This document shows, one piece after another, positions 18,664 through 26,909 of a stretch of DNA of 64,000 bases. The notes beneath the pieces are model-generated. The model was not told the origin of the DNA. It did not search any database and saw nothing but the letters and a program-made list of their open reading frames with translations. Numbering within the stretch: the stretch's first letter is position 1; every line of letters begins with the position of its first letter. Source of the DNA: an uncultured Cohaesibacter sp. (GTDB taxonomy: Bacteria; Pseudomonadota; Alphaproteobacteria; Rhizobiales; Cohaesibacteraceae); assembly GCF_963676485.1 (NCBI RefSeq), contig NZ_OY781114.1:682001-746000 (forward strand). Direction: 5' to 3'. The position numbers and the translations under genes were made by a program.

Positions 18664-20142
18664 ATGATCGATTTGAATATCATGCACAAAGAGTTGCTTG
18701 CGTTGGTGCAGGATGAGCGGCGCCTGAAAGTCGTTGAACAGATTTGCGGCCTCGGCCTTATGCCGGATTCCGATTTTTCGACCCTCATCGACATGATCAG
18801 AGCCCAGACAGGGGCGGATACAGCTTTTATCGCGGTGGTCAAGAGCGGGGAAGTCCTGTATCAGGCTTGCTCAAGCGATACCCCTCTACGCACCGGTTTG
18901 TCCGATGTGGTTTCCATCGCATGCCTTATTGAACGTGAGCATTTGTCTCTTTCTCCCCTGCCACAGCTGCTCACGCAAAGCGACTATCACGGCCGCATCT
19001 GGGGCATTCCCATCATGGTTTCCGATCATGCGATCGGCAGCCTTTGCCTGATGGATGAATCCAATCGCACGGCCGTGTGGGCTGCAAGAAATGATGATCT
19101 GCTTGAGCGATCTGCCCGATTGATTGCCTCCATGTTCGAATTGAAAGAATCCGCTCGTGCGCGCACGATGTCGGAGTTTGATCTCTCGCGTGCCAATGTG
19201 CGCTATGCTCTGGCTCTCAAGGCAGGTCAGGTAGCGACCTGGAGCTGGGATCAGGATGAACAGATCATCGAATGTGACCCTCATATGCGTCAGCTGCTCG
19301 GGCTTCAGGATGTAGGCACGGTGACCGGGTCACACCTCTTTCGCCAGATAGACCCAAATGATCTAGCTCGCATCAGAAATGAAATCGACCATATAGCCGA
19401 CGCCGATGAAGATTTAAGCATCGAATTTCGCGTGCGCAGCACGGGACGCTATGTGCTGGCGCTGGGGCATATGTTTGAGCGTGATGAACAAGGCAAGCCA
19501 AAAAAGATTATCGGCGTTGCCATTGATCTCACGCAAAGCAAACGCAGCGAAGAGAAGACGCGCCTGTTGCTGCGCGAGGTCAATCACAGGGTCAAGAATA
19601 TGCTGGCGATCCTGCAATCCCTTGCCAGCCAGACCCTGCGTCATTCCCAATCGCCAGAGCGCTTTACCCGCGCCTTTTCAGGGCGACTGGCAGCTCTTGC
19701 CACCTCCCACGGTCTGCTTTCTGATCAGGAATGGGAAGATATCGATCTGGTCGGCCTCATCCAGACACAGATCAGGCCCTATGCCAGCCATTATGCGGAG
19801 CAGGTGACCATCGAGGCCGAGCCCATCGCCATCAATGCCGACGCAGCTATTGCTCTGGGGCTCGTCATCCATGAATTGTCTACCAATGCCATGCAATATG
19901 GTGCGCTTTCCCGACGCGAGGGCAGGATCACGATTTCAATCACAGTCTCGCCCACCGCGCGCGGGAAAAAGATGCTGTCGATCCTATGGACAGAAACCGG
20001 AAGTCCGGCTCTCAATGAGGAGAGACGCAAAGGCTTTGGCTCGATCCTGATCGAGCATAGCCTGAATAAAATCATCGGCAGCAATGTGCATATAGATTAC
20101 GAGAAACCCGGTATTATCGCCAAAATCGACATGCCTTTATAA
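18664..20142 (+). CDS. GAF-PAS HWE-family histidine kinase, probable PhyR input
   Basis: A 492-residue soluble kinase with no membrane helix. An N-terminal GAF domain (about 20-165, with GIPIMVSDHAIGSLCLMDE) precedes a PAS domain (about 180-292). The HWE core has LREVNHRVKN with His308, the N-box HELSTNAMQYGAL and the signature WTE followed by RKGFGSILIE. HWE kinases of this kind phosphorylate PhyR. An EcfG promoter just upstream suggests a feedback loop in which the stress sigma factor raises its own upstream kinase. The cue is unknown; I see no LOV cysteine motif in the PAS. Confidence 0.9.
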   Translation: MIDLNIMHKELLALVQDERRLKVVEQICGLGLMPDSDFSTLIDMIRAQTGADTAFIAVVKSGEVLYQACSSDTPLRTGLSDVVSIACLIEREHLSLSPLPQLLTQSDYHGRIWGIPIMVSDHAIGSLCLMDESNRTAVWAARNDDLLERSARLIASMFELKESARARTMSEFDLSRANVRYALALKAGQVATWSWDQDEQIIECDPHMRQLLGLQDVGTVTGSHLFRQIDPNDLARIRNEIDHIADADEDLSIEFRVRSTGRYVLALGHMFERDEQGKPKKIIGVAIDLTQSKRSEEKTRLLLREVNHRVKNMLAILQSLASQTLRHSQSPERFTRAFSGRLAALATSHGLLSDQEWEDIDLVGLIQTQIRPYASHYAEQVTIEAEPIAINADAAIALGLVIHELSTNAMQYGALSRREGRITISITVSPTARGKKMLSILWTETGSPALNEERRKGFGSILIEHSLNKIIGSNVHIDYEKPGIIAKIDMPL

Positions 20143-20183
20143 TATTTCTACGTATCCGGAATTTATATTTTTATAAAAAAATC

Positions 20184-20208
20184 GGAACAAACCCAATTCC
20201 TGCTCGTT
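20184..20208 (+). promoter_or_regulatory. EcfG-type promoter (PRC-barrel gene)
   Basis: GGAAC at 20184-20188, 16 bases, CGTT at 20205-20208, about 90 bases before the start. Confidence 0.8.
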
Positions 20209-20299
20209 CTACTCCTACAGACAGAGAGGATACAATGCTTATTCTTCAATAAACAAAGTATCCTTTCAACTAACGATAAAATTTATGAGGAGAAGAATT

Positions 20300-21169
20300 A
20301 TGAATTACAAGTTTATTGCGACGACCGCTTTGGTTGCTCTTATGTCTACTGGCGCCGTTGCCATGGATAATTCAAAAACCTCCCAAATGAATGACAGTAA
20401 AGCGAAGACGGAAATGAATGCGCAGTCCGAAAAGTCGGACAAAGGTCTGGTCCCCAACGCCATTATGGAATTCAGCATCTTTGCGAAGGACATCTCCGGC
20501 GACGCCACAATGAGCGAAAATGGCTATATTTCAGCCAAGCCCGGACAGATTCTGGCCAGCGATTTGATGGGCGAAACCATTTACTCATCAGTGAAGGATG
20601 TTGACGGCGTCCGTACCATCATCGGTGATATCAACGATATCGTGTTGGATAAGGATGGTACCGTGCAAGCCGCCGTTGTCGGTGTTGGTGGCTTTGTCGG
20701 CCTTGGCGAGAAGGATGTTGCCGTTGACTTCGACCGCCTGCAGTGGATGACCTGGGATAACGAACGCCATCTGGTTATGGCCTCCACCAAGGCCGAACTG
20801 GAAGCAGCGCCAGAATTCAGCCGCGACGGTGTATCAACCATGACCAATGCAGAAATGCTGGTTATTGATCAGAACAAGCTGAGTACCGACCAGTTGATTG
20901 GCACCTCTGTTTATGGCGAAAAACTGAACGAGATCGGCGAAGTGAGCGATGTTCTCCTGGATAGCGACCAGAAGGTTGAAGCCTATATCGTTGACGTAGG
21001 CGGCTTCCTTGGCATCAATGCAAAGCCGGTTGAACTGGATGCAGACAAGCTGAATGTCTATGCCGATGCGCAGGGCGCCCTGCATGTCTACACCCCGTTC
21101 ACTCAGGAACAGCTGGAAAGCATGCCCGCCTATGATGAAAATAGCGCTCAGAGCAGCCTTCTGAAATAA
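20300..21169 (+). CDS. Exported double PRC-barrel protein
   Basis: A 289-residue protein with a signal peptide (about 1-21, ending TGAVA-M), a Ser/Lys/Asn-rich spacer (22-55) and two PRC-barrel domains. The barrels lie at about 78-145 and 195-255, each with a GxxIYSS/GTSVYGE strand and the VGGFVGLG or VGGFLGIN turn. PRC barrels are small adaptor beta-barrels; exported versions in alphaproteobacteria are stress-related envelope proteins without a proven role. The start at 20300 has AGGAG 9 bases upstream. It has its own EcfG promoter and terminator. Confidence 0.87.
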   Translation: MNYKFIATTALVALMSTGAVAMDNSKTSQMNDSKAKTEMNAQSEKSDKGLVPNAIMEFSIFAKDISGDATMSENGYISAKPGQILASDLMGETIYSSVKDVDGVRTIIGDINDIVLDKDGTVQAAVVGVGGFVGLGEKDVAVDFDRLQWMTWDNERHLVMASTKAELEAAPEFSRDGVSTMTNAEMLVIDQNKLSTDQLIGTSVYGEKLNEIGEVSDVLLDSDQKVEAYIVDVGGFLGINAKPVELDADKLNVYADAQGALHVYTPFTQEQLESMPAYDENSAQSSLLK

Positions 21170-21287
21170 CGGTTCGGAGCCAACAAAAACAACAATAGCA
21201 AGGCTCTGATATAGAAAAATAAAAATAGCCTCCCCTCTGATCGCATCAGGATCTGCAAGATCCCTAATATGCGAGCAGCAAATGAAG

Positions 21288-21323
21288 AAGGCACCGTCCA
21301 TCCTCCAGGGCGGTGCCTTTTTG
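21288..21323 (+). terminator. Terminator of the PRC-barrel gene
   Basis: A perfect 9-bp stem (21288-21296 with 21311-21319) running into five T. Confidence 0.85.
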
Positions 21324-21393
21324 TTGTTTAAGGCTCTTGACTTCAGGGCTCAGCCTTTCGTTGCTCAGGCGTTAGGGCAGCTGAAATTTTCAG

Positions 21394-21418
21394 GGAACTT
21401 TCACAAAATTGACACGTT
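21394..21418 (+). promoter_or_regulatory. EcfG-type promoter (split PQQ dehydrogenase operon)
   Basis: GGAAC at 21394-21398, 16 bases, CGTT at 21415-21418, about 165 bases before the first gene. Confidence 0.78.
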
Positions 21419-21433
21419 GATTTTATGTAGGGC

Positions 21434-21461
21434 GAGCGCTGCCTTTTATTGGCAGGCGCTC
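21434..21461 (+). promoter_or_regulatory. Leader hairpin before the PQQ dehydrogenase operon
   Basis: GAGCGCTGCC and its complement enclose TTTTATT, with a single bulged G at 21455. It lies about 10 bases after the predicted transcription start, so it would form at the very 5' end of the mRNA. A stabilising or attenuating role is possible but unproven. Confidence 0.4.
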
Positions 21462-21583
21462 CTCAAAGCTTAAAGCTGCGCCTGCCTTCCGGCTCTGCAC
21501 GCGGCCTCATAAAGGCCAATCGGATCGCTTGCCGTGATCTGGTTTTCCCTGGCACGCAGCATTTCTTATTGAGAGGATAAAAC

Positions 21584-21982
21584 ATGAAGATTCTACCCGA
21601 TCGATATTCTTCGGGGCCTCTATTGCTTGTTGCAAGCGCGGCTGCTGGGTTGGCTATCACGCTTTATCACTATATGGCCCCCCTCACTGGCGTGACAGAG
21701 ACCATCGGTGCCGGACTGGTCGTCTTTTCGACCGGCATCATGCTGGTTGCCGCTCTTGTGCACCCCATTCTCCCCTCCGGCGTCATGCGCAAAACAGTGA
21801 TGTTCCTCATTCTGGTTGATGCCATCTGCTCCATCGCTGCGGGATATTTCCTCCACGAATGGCTGTTGATTGCCGCCATGGTTGTTGCCCTCATCGGCGC
21901 TATGATCAGCGCGTTTAGCGGCACGCCAACCGGAGGCGGCAAATCGGCAACCAGCCACGAGACACAAGGAGCAGCAGCATGA
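21584..21982 (+). CDS. Small four-helix membrane subunit paired with PQQ dehydrogenase
   Basis: A 132-residue protein with four predicted membrane helices (about 12-30, 40-60, 70-88, 92-111) and a Gly/Ser/Thr-rich tail. Its stop overlaps the ATG of the PQQ dehydrogenase (ATGA), so the two are translationally coupled. In classical membrane glucose dehydrogenase, a five-helix N-terminal domain anchors the quinoprotein and binds ubiquinone. Here that part seems to be a separate subunit. AGAGG lies 8 bases before the start. Confidence 0.7.
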   Translation: MKILPDRYSSGPLLLVASAAAGLAITLYHYMAPLTGVTETIGAGLVVFSTGIMLVAALVHPILPSGVMRKTVMFLILVDAICSIAAGYFLHEWLLIAAMVVALIGAMISAFSGTPTGGGKSATSHETQGAAA

Positions 21983-24132
21983 CATATCTCTCACGCCTGC
22001 TATTAAGCTCCGCCCTTTGTTTCACAGTCTCCGGATCATTGGCTCTGGCGCAGGGAAATAGCGAAGCGAGCACCCCGCACAGCAGCGCAGATATCACCTT
22101 GACGGAACCCCAGGCTGAGACCGATGGCACTGCCGAGACTGCCGGCAATCTTTCTACGGTGGCTAATGGCTCTGACAGTTCAGATGGTTACGTGGCACCC
22201 GCCCCTATTCAGGATGTCAATGAAGCCGTTGTGGCACCCATTCTCAATACCACCCCACGCAAGCGCAAAGGCATTCCTCTTGTCCCGCAACAAGCCACCT
22301 GGAACAGTTTCCATGGTCAGCTGAATGCCCAGAAATATGCGCCCCTTGACCAGATCAACAAAGACAATGTGAGCACACTCAAAAAGGTATGGGAAGTCCA
22401 TACCGGTGACGTATCCGATGGCAGCGGCGACACGCCAGCCACAGTCTGGTCCGCCACACCTGTCTTTGCCAATGATACGCTCTATATCGGCACTCCCTTC
22501 TATCGCATTCTGGCTCTTGATCCGGCGACGGGTAAACAGAAATGGTCTTTCGACACCAAATCAAGGCTGGAAACCCTGACGCAACCGGCGCTGAAGAACC
22601 GCGGAGTCGCCTATTGGCAGGCGGATAATCCGGTTGCCGGTGAGCCCTGCCAGAAGATCGTCTATATTGGCACCATGGATGCACGCCTGTTTGCGGTCGA
22701 CGCCGACAGTGGCAAAGCCTGCGAGTCTTTCGGTGACCATGGCGCACTGGATGTGAACCAATGGAACACACGCCCTGACCGCTTCCCGCTATCGCTGCTG
22801 CAACCGCCCACGGTGACCGGCAACCATTTGATCATGGGTTGGGCTGGCTCGGACTGGGAATATTCCGAAGCCCCTCCGGGTGCGGTCTTCTCTGTTGATC
22901 CACAGACCGGCGAGCTGCAATGGGCTTTTGACACGATCCCGGAAAAAATCCGCAAGCAAACCGGCACGGCCAATGTCTGGACCGCAATGTCCGTGGATGA
23001 AGATCTGGGGCTCGTTTATCTGCCCGTCGCTTCGCCTTCTCCCAACTATTGGGGCGGCAACCGCAAACAGCAGATCCCTTATGCCACCTCGACCACAGCG
23101 CTGGATCTGGAGACAGGCAAAGTTGTCTGGTCGCGCCAGTGGGTGCATCATGACATCTGGGATTATGATATCAACTCTGCGCCAACCCTGATGGATATCA
23201 CGGTCGATGGCAAAGAAATTCCTGCACTCCTTCAGGCCACCAAGATGGGCTTCCTATTTGTGGTCAACCGGGAGACCGGAGAAGATGTCTGGCCAATCGA
23301 AGAGCGCCCAGTGCCTCAGGGCGACGGCTCGGTTGACGGCGAAGTCTATGCTGCGACCCAGCCTTTCCCGACCAAACCCGCGCCTCTTCTGGACCAGTCT
23401 AAAAAGCCGGAAATCTGGAAACTTGCCGATATCGTCGGTGGTGGATCCTGTTCGGCCCTGTTTGACAATCTCAGCTATGAGGGCATGTATAGTCCGCCAA
23501 CCACCAAGGGCGAAGGCGTACTCACCTACCCTGACAGCGCCGGTGGCGTGCAGTGGGGCGGTGTGGCCTTTGATCCGGAAAGCCAGACGGCCATCGTGAA
23601 CACCTCCCATATCGTGCAGTATATCAAGCTGTTTGCACGGAAAGAGTATGACCGCATCAATGGCAGTTCAGGCAATGAAAGTGGCTTCCATCCGCAAAAA
23701 GGGGCGCCTTATGGTATGAGCCTGATGAATGCCATGAACTGGCTTGGCATGCCTTGCTGGAAACCACCGTTCGGCGAGCTGGTCGCGCTCAATATGCATA
23801 CCGGAGACGTCAAATGGCGCAGGCCGATCGGGGAATCCCAGCGTTATGGCTTCTTCATGCCAAAGAGTATGGGGTCCCCAACCATCGGCGGCCCCGCAGT
23901 CACCAAAGGTGGGCTGATCTTTATCGGCTCGACCATGGACGCCAAGGCCCGCGCCTATGACCTTAACACTGGCAAAGTGCTCTGGTCCGATCAGTTGGAA
24001 GCGCCGGTTGTAGCCAACCCTGCGGTTTACGAGTATCAGGGCAAACAGTATGTAGCCTTTATATCGGGCGGCAACTCGATCCTGAAGCCTACGGTTGGCG
24101 ATCAGGTCGCGGTCTATGCCTTGCCGAACTGA
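21979..24132 (+). CDS. PQQ-dependent dehydrogenase, glucose dehydrogenase-like catalytic subunit
   Basis: A 717-residue exported quinoprotein. It has a signal peptide (1-24, ending LALA-Q), a low-complexity spacer to about residue 100, then an eight-bladed propeller. GCD-family blocks are present: FHGQLNAQKYAPLDQI, TGTANVWTAMSVDEDLGLVYLP, SPSPNYWGGNR, QWVHHDIWDYD and GGPAVTKGGLIFIGSTMD. It should oxidise an aldose or polyol in the periplasm and pass electrons to ubiquinone, probably through the small membrane protein encoded just upstream. There is no heme-binding CxxCH, so it is not a quinohemoprotein. No pqq synthesis genes occur in the window. The operon carries an EcfG promoter, linking it to the stress response. 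Confidence 0.88.
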   Translation: MTYLSRLLLSSALCFTVSGSLALAQGNSEASTPHSSADITLTEPQAETDGTAETAGNLSTVANGSDSSDGYVAPAPIQDVNEAVVAPILNTTPRKRKGIPLVPQQATWNSFHGQLNAQKYAPLDQINKDNVSTLKKVWEVHTGDVSDGSGDTPATVWSATPVFANDTLYIGTPFYRILALDPATGKQKWSFDTKSRLETLTQPALKNRGVAYWQADNPVAGEPCQKIVYIGTMDARLFAVDADSGKACESFGDHGALDVNQWNTRPDRFPLSLLQPPTVTGNHLIMGWAGSDWEYSEAPPGAVFSVDPQTGELQWAFDTIPEKIRKQTGTANVWTAMSVDEDLGLVYLPVASPSPNYWGGNRKQQIPYATSTTALDLETGKVVWSRQWVHHDIWDYDINSAPTLMDITVDGKEIPALLQATKMGFLFVVNRETGEDVWPIEERPVPQGDGSVDGEVYAATQPFPTKPAPLLDQSKKPEIWKLADIVGGGSCSALFDNLSYEGMYSPPTTKGEGVLTYPDSAGGVQWGGVAFDPESQTAIVNTSHIVQYIKLFARKEYDRINGSSGNESGFHPQKGAPYGMSLMNAMNWLGMPCWKPPFGELVALNMHTGDVKWRRPIGESQRYGFFMPKSMGSPTIGGPAVTKGGLIFIGSTMDAKARAYDLNTGKVLWSDQLEAPVVANPAVYEYQGKQYVAFISGGNSILKPTVGDQVAVYALPN

Positions 24133-24173
24133 TCAGCATTCGCCTGATCAGAAACAAACTATCCAAGCATGCA

Positions 24174-24200
24174 GAAAGGGCGCCTTACGGGCGCCCTTTC
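24174..24200. terminator. Terminator after the PQQ dehydrogenase
   Basis: A perfect 11-bp stem (24174-24184 with 24190-24200). The T tract is weak. Confidence 0.65.
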
Positions 24201-24410
24201 TATATCAAAAGCTTGCTCAATCGGTACTGAAAGTTTGCTGCCCATACCTGCACAGCCAACCCAAAAGATTGATTTGAAAGCCTCAAGACAGAAGAGGCGG
24301 AGCAAGTGTCCGTCAATGCTGCGCTCGTATACGATAGGATTGCTGAACTTGGGGTATGGCAGACGAAGTGGGCGAGCCAATCAACCGGCTTGAAGCCCAA
24401 ATGACATGAA

Positions 24411-24437
24411 AAAAGCCAGGCTAAAAGCCCGGCTTTT
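24411..24437 (-). terminator. Terminator of the glucosylglycerol operon
   Basis: A 10-bp stem with one mismatch (24411-24420 with 24428-24437). On the minus strand it ends in a T run. It lies 29 bases past the ggpS stop. Confidence 0.75.
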
Positions 24438-24465
24438 CTGATTTCTTCTTTGAACGCTGTATACC

Positions 24466-25995
24466 TTAGCTCTGTGCACCCGGTTTGAAAGCCGAGTGGA
24501 ACGTGCGGCGGCGCTGTGCAGCCTTAAGGGCTGAAAACTCAGCTTCGAGCTGATCACCCCAAGCCTTGATGTCGCGGCGAGAAACAGCCTCAGACAACAG
24601 TTTCATGCGGGTGCGGCGCTCTTCCGCAGGCATCTTGAGTGCGGTCAGAATGGCTTCATCCATGGACCGATGCGAGAAAGGATTGGCGATCACAGCCGAG
24701 CCCATTTCCACAGCGGCACCGGCAAATTCGGACAGCACAAGAACACCATCTCCATCAACGCGGGACGCCACATATTCCTTGGCGACCAGATTCATGCCAT
24801 CAACCAGCGGCGTGATCCATGCCACGTCAGCGGCACGATAGTAGGCGACCAGATCAGAGAATGGAATCGCACGGGAAATCAGGGTCACGGGCTGCCAGTC
24901 CAGCGTTCCAAAGCGACCATTGATGCGACCTGCGGCAGCCTCAATGTCATTCTGGATCTCTTCATAGGCGCTCATATTGCGGTTGGCGCTGACAGAAACA
25001 TGCATCAGGCGAACATTGCCTATCAGATCCTTGTTATTCTCCAGCAAACGCTCAAAGCTGTCGAGCTGCTCAACACCACCTTTGGTGTAGTCGGTACGGC
25101 CAACGGACAAGATCAGCTGGCTATCTCCCATTTCTTCCTTGATGGCGCGGGCACGCTTGAGATTTTCCGGATCGTTGCCACATTCCTTGATATAGTCGAC
25201 ATCGACACCGACAGGGGCAACCGAAATACCGATCTCTCGATCTTCCCAGTTGAGCAAGGTCGGCACGCGACGCTCTGTCAGGGCTGTTCCTTCAAAGATC
25301 AAATCATCACTGACCAGCTCGCGGCGCAGAACATCCACATCCACAAGGCTGCTTGCTGCGGAAACGAAGTTGGCTGCATAGCGCGGAATATGGAAGCCAA
25401 CCACATCGCACTGCAAGAGGCTTTCGATGATCTCCTTGCGCCAAGGCAGAATGTTGAACATGTCTGCTGACGGGAATGGCGTATGATGGAAGAAAGCAAT
25501 GCGCAGATCAGGGCGCATCTTGCGCAGATAACCGGGCACAAGCCACAGGTTATAATCATGCACCCAGATCATCGCACCTTCGGCAGCTTCTGCGGCAGCG
25601 GCTTCGGCAAAGGCCCAGTTGACCTCGCGGAAGTTCGGCCAATCCACCGGGTCATAATTGTAGCGCTCGCGGAAACCATGCAGGATCGGCCAGAAGGCCT
25701 CTTTGGAAGTGACGTGATAAAATTCCTTCACCTGATGGGCAGACAGGGGCAGGCGGGAGACGGAATATTTGCCGTGAGCGTCTTCCACTTCGATAACCTG
25801 CTCAAAATCTGGATTGGCAGGATCTTCTGCCTGTTTCCAGGCCACCCAGGCGCCATGATCGACGGCTCCAAAGAAGCTCTTCAGGGTTGGAACGATGCCG
25901 TTCGGGCTTTTATTCTCCCGTAGTTCGGTCTTTCCATTAACTTCAACTTCTTCATAAGGTTGGCGATGGTAAACGATGACAAGATCAGAAGACAT
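24466..25995 (-). CDS. ggpS: Glucosylglycerol-phosphate synthase (GT20 family)
   Basis: A 509-residue retaining GT20 glycosyltransferase. The N-terminus [17 protein letters not shown] and the following [14 protein letters not shown] and WVAWKQ blocks resemble cyanobacterial GgpS as I remember it rather than trehalose-phosphate synthase. Other landmarks are [46 protein letters not shown] and [11 protein letters not shown]. GgpS joins ADP-glucose and sn-glycerol-3-phosphate. The start at 25995 aligns with the family start; the longer frame opens with TTG. It is last in an operon behind a HAD phosphatase and gpsA, which supply the next enzyme and the acceptor substrate. Trehalose-phosphate synthase is the alternative but less likely. 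Confidence 0.88.
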   Translation of the reverse strand: MSSDLVIVYHRQPYEEVEVNGKTELRENKSPNGIVPTLKSFFGAVDHGAWVAWKQAEDPANPDFEQVIEVEDAHGKYSVSRLPLSAHQVKEFYHVTSKEAFWPILHGFRERYNYDPVDWPNFREVNWAFAEAAAAEAAEGAMIWVHDYNLWLVPGYLRKMRPDLRIAFFHHTPFPSADMFNILPWRKEIIESLLQCDVVGFHIPRYAANFVSAASSLVDVDVLRRELVSDDLIFEGTALTERRVPTLLNWEDREIGISVAPVGVDVDYIKECGNDPENLKRARAIKEEMGDSQLILSVGRTDYTKGGVEQLDSFERLLENNKDLIGNVRLMHVSVSANRNMSAYEEIQNDIEAAAGRINGRFGTLDWQPVTLISRAIPFSDLVAYYRAADVAWITPLVDGMNLVAKEYVASRVDGDGVLVLSEFAGAAVEMGSAVIANPFSHRSMDEAILTALKMPAEERRTRMKLLSEAVSRRDIKAWGDQLEAEFSALKAAQRRRTFHSAFKPGAQS

Positions 25996-26075
25996 GGGTC
26001 TAGCTCTATTTCCTTTTGACAAGAATGCGTAATGTAATTTGGTAATTTAGTTATTTGGTCTGAGGCTCGAAGGCT

Positions 26076-26864
26076 TCAGACTTTGATATTCATGCCCGGA
26101 TGCAGGCCGAACGCGCCAATCGCTTCAGCGATACCGGCAGCGCCAATGGCCTTGGCCACATGAACATGATCCAGAAAATGGACCTTCTCGAGAAGCGGCT
26201 CTTCGGCCCCGCCAACGGCGACAGCCGGAACGCCACATTGCAGCATGGACAGATCATTCAGCGTATCGCCTGCTGCCAAAACGCGGGTTGCATCCAGACC
26301 GAGATAATCAATCAGCTTGAGCAATGACGGCCCCTTTGAGAAGCCCTTGGGCAATACATCGAAAAAGCGATCCGCCGAAATGATCCAATCAAGGCCCATG
26401 GCATCCACGATACTGCAGGCAGACGGGTCGAAAAGCTCCGGCTCCATATCGTAACTTACGCGATAGCGAAACCCGGTGGGCTGAAGGGTCAACCCCTTGA
26501 TATCGACCAGTGCATCGCGCACCCTGTCGCCGCTATCATTCCAGGCAGCAGCAATATCATGCTCCAGAGAAGGGATCGGCTCCACATGCCCTTCAGGCGT
26601 GACGCTTGCGATGGTTGTTCCGATATCACCGATGACATAGTCCGGACGCGGCACCCCCTCTCGGGAGGTCAGATCCACGATGAATTCGGGGTCACGCCCA
26701 GTGACGAACACAAGGCCGACGCTATCGCGATTGGCTTCAATCCAGTCATAGAGCGCCTTGCGATCTTCATCGCTCCCCCCCAGAAAAGTACCGTCCAGGT
26801 CGGTCGCGAGAACAAATCGCTTCTGTGCGATGTCCGTTTTGATATCTGCACTCATTTCGTTCAT
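26076..26864 (-). CDS. HAD-IIB phosphatase, probable glucosylglycerol-phosphate phosphatase
   Basis: A 262-residue cytoplasmic HAD-IIB (sucrose-phosphatase-like) enzyme. All HAD motifs are visible: DLDGT (nucleophile and acid/base Asp), TGRDP, the lysine in PKGFSKG and GDTLNDLSML. By position between gpsA and ggpS it most likely dephosphorylates glucosylglycerol-phosphate to the compatible solute glucosylglycerol. In several proteobacteria this domain is fused to the synthase; here it is separate. GGAG lies 5-6 bases before the start. Substrate assignment is inferred from context. Confidence 0.82.
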   Translation of the reverse strand: MNEMSADIKTDIAQKRFVLATDLDGTFLGGSDEDRKALYDWIEANRDSVGLVFVTGRDPEFIVDLTSREGVPRPDYVIGDIGTTIASVTPEGHVEPIPSLEHDIAAAWNDSGDRVRDALVDIKGLTLQPTGFRYRVSYDMEPELFDPSACSIVDAMGLDWIISADRFFDVLPKGFSKGPSLLKLIDYLGLDATRVLAAGDTLNDLSMLQCGVPAVAVGGAEEPLLEKVHFLDHVHVAKAIGAAGIAEAIGAFGLHPGMNIKV

Positions 26865-26909
26865 GTCAGCTCCAATAAATTGCTATTCAAAATGGCCAAT
26901 GGGATGCGA

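Noticed and set aside
24201-24410. Overlapping short frames on both strands between two terminators
   Set aside because: No start sites or known motifs; treated as non-coding spacer between convergent operons.
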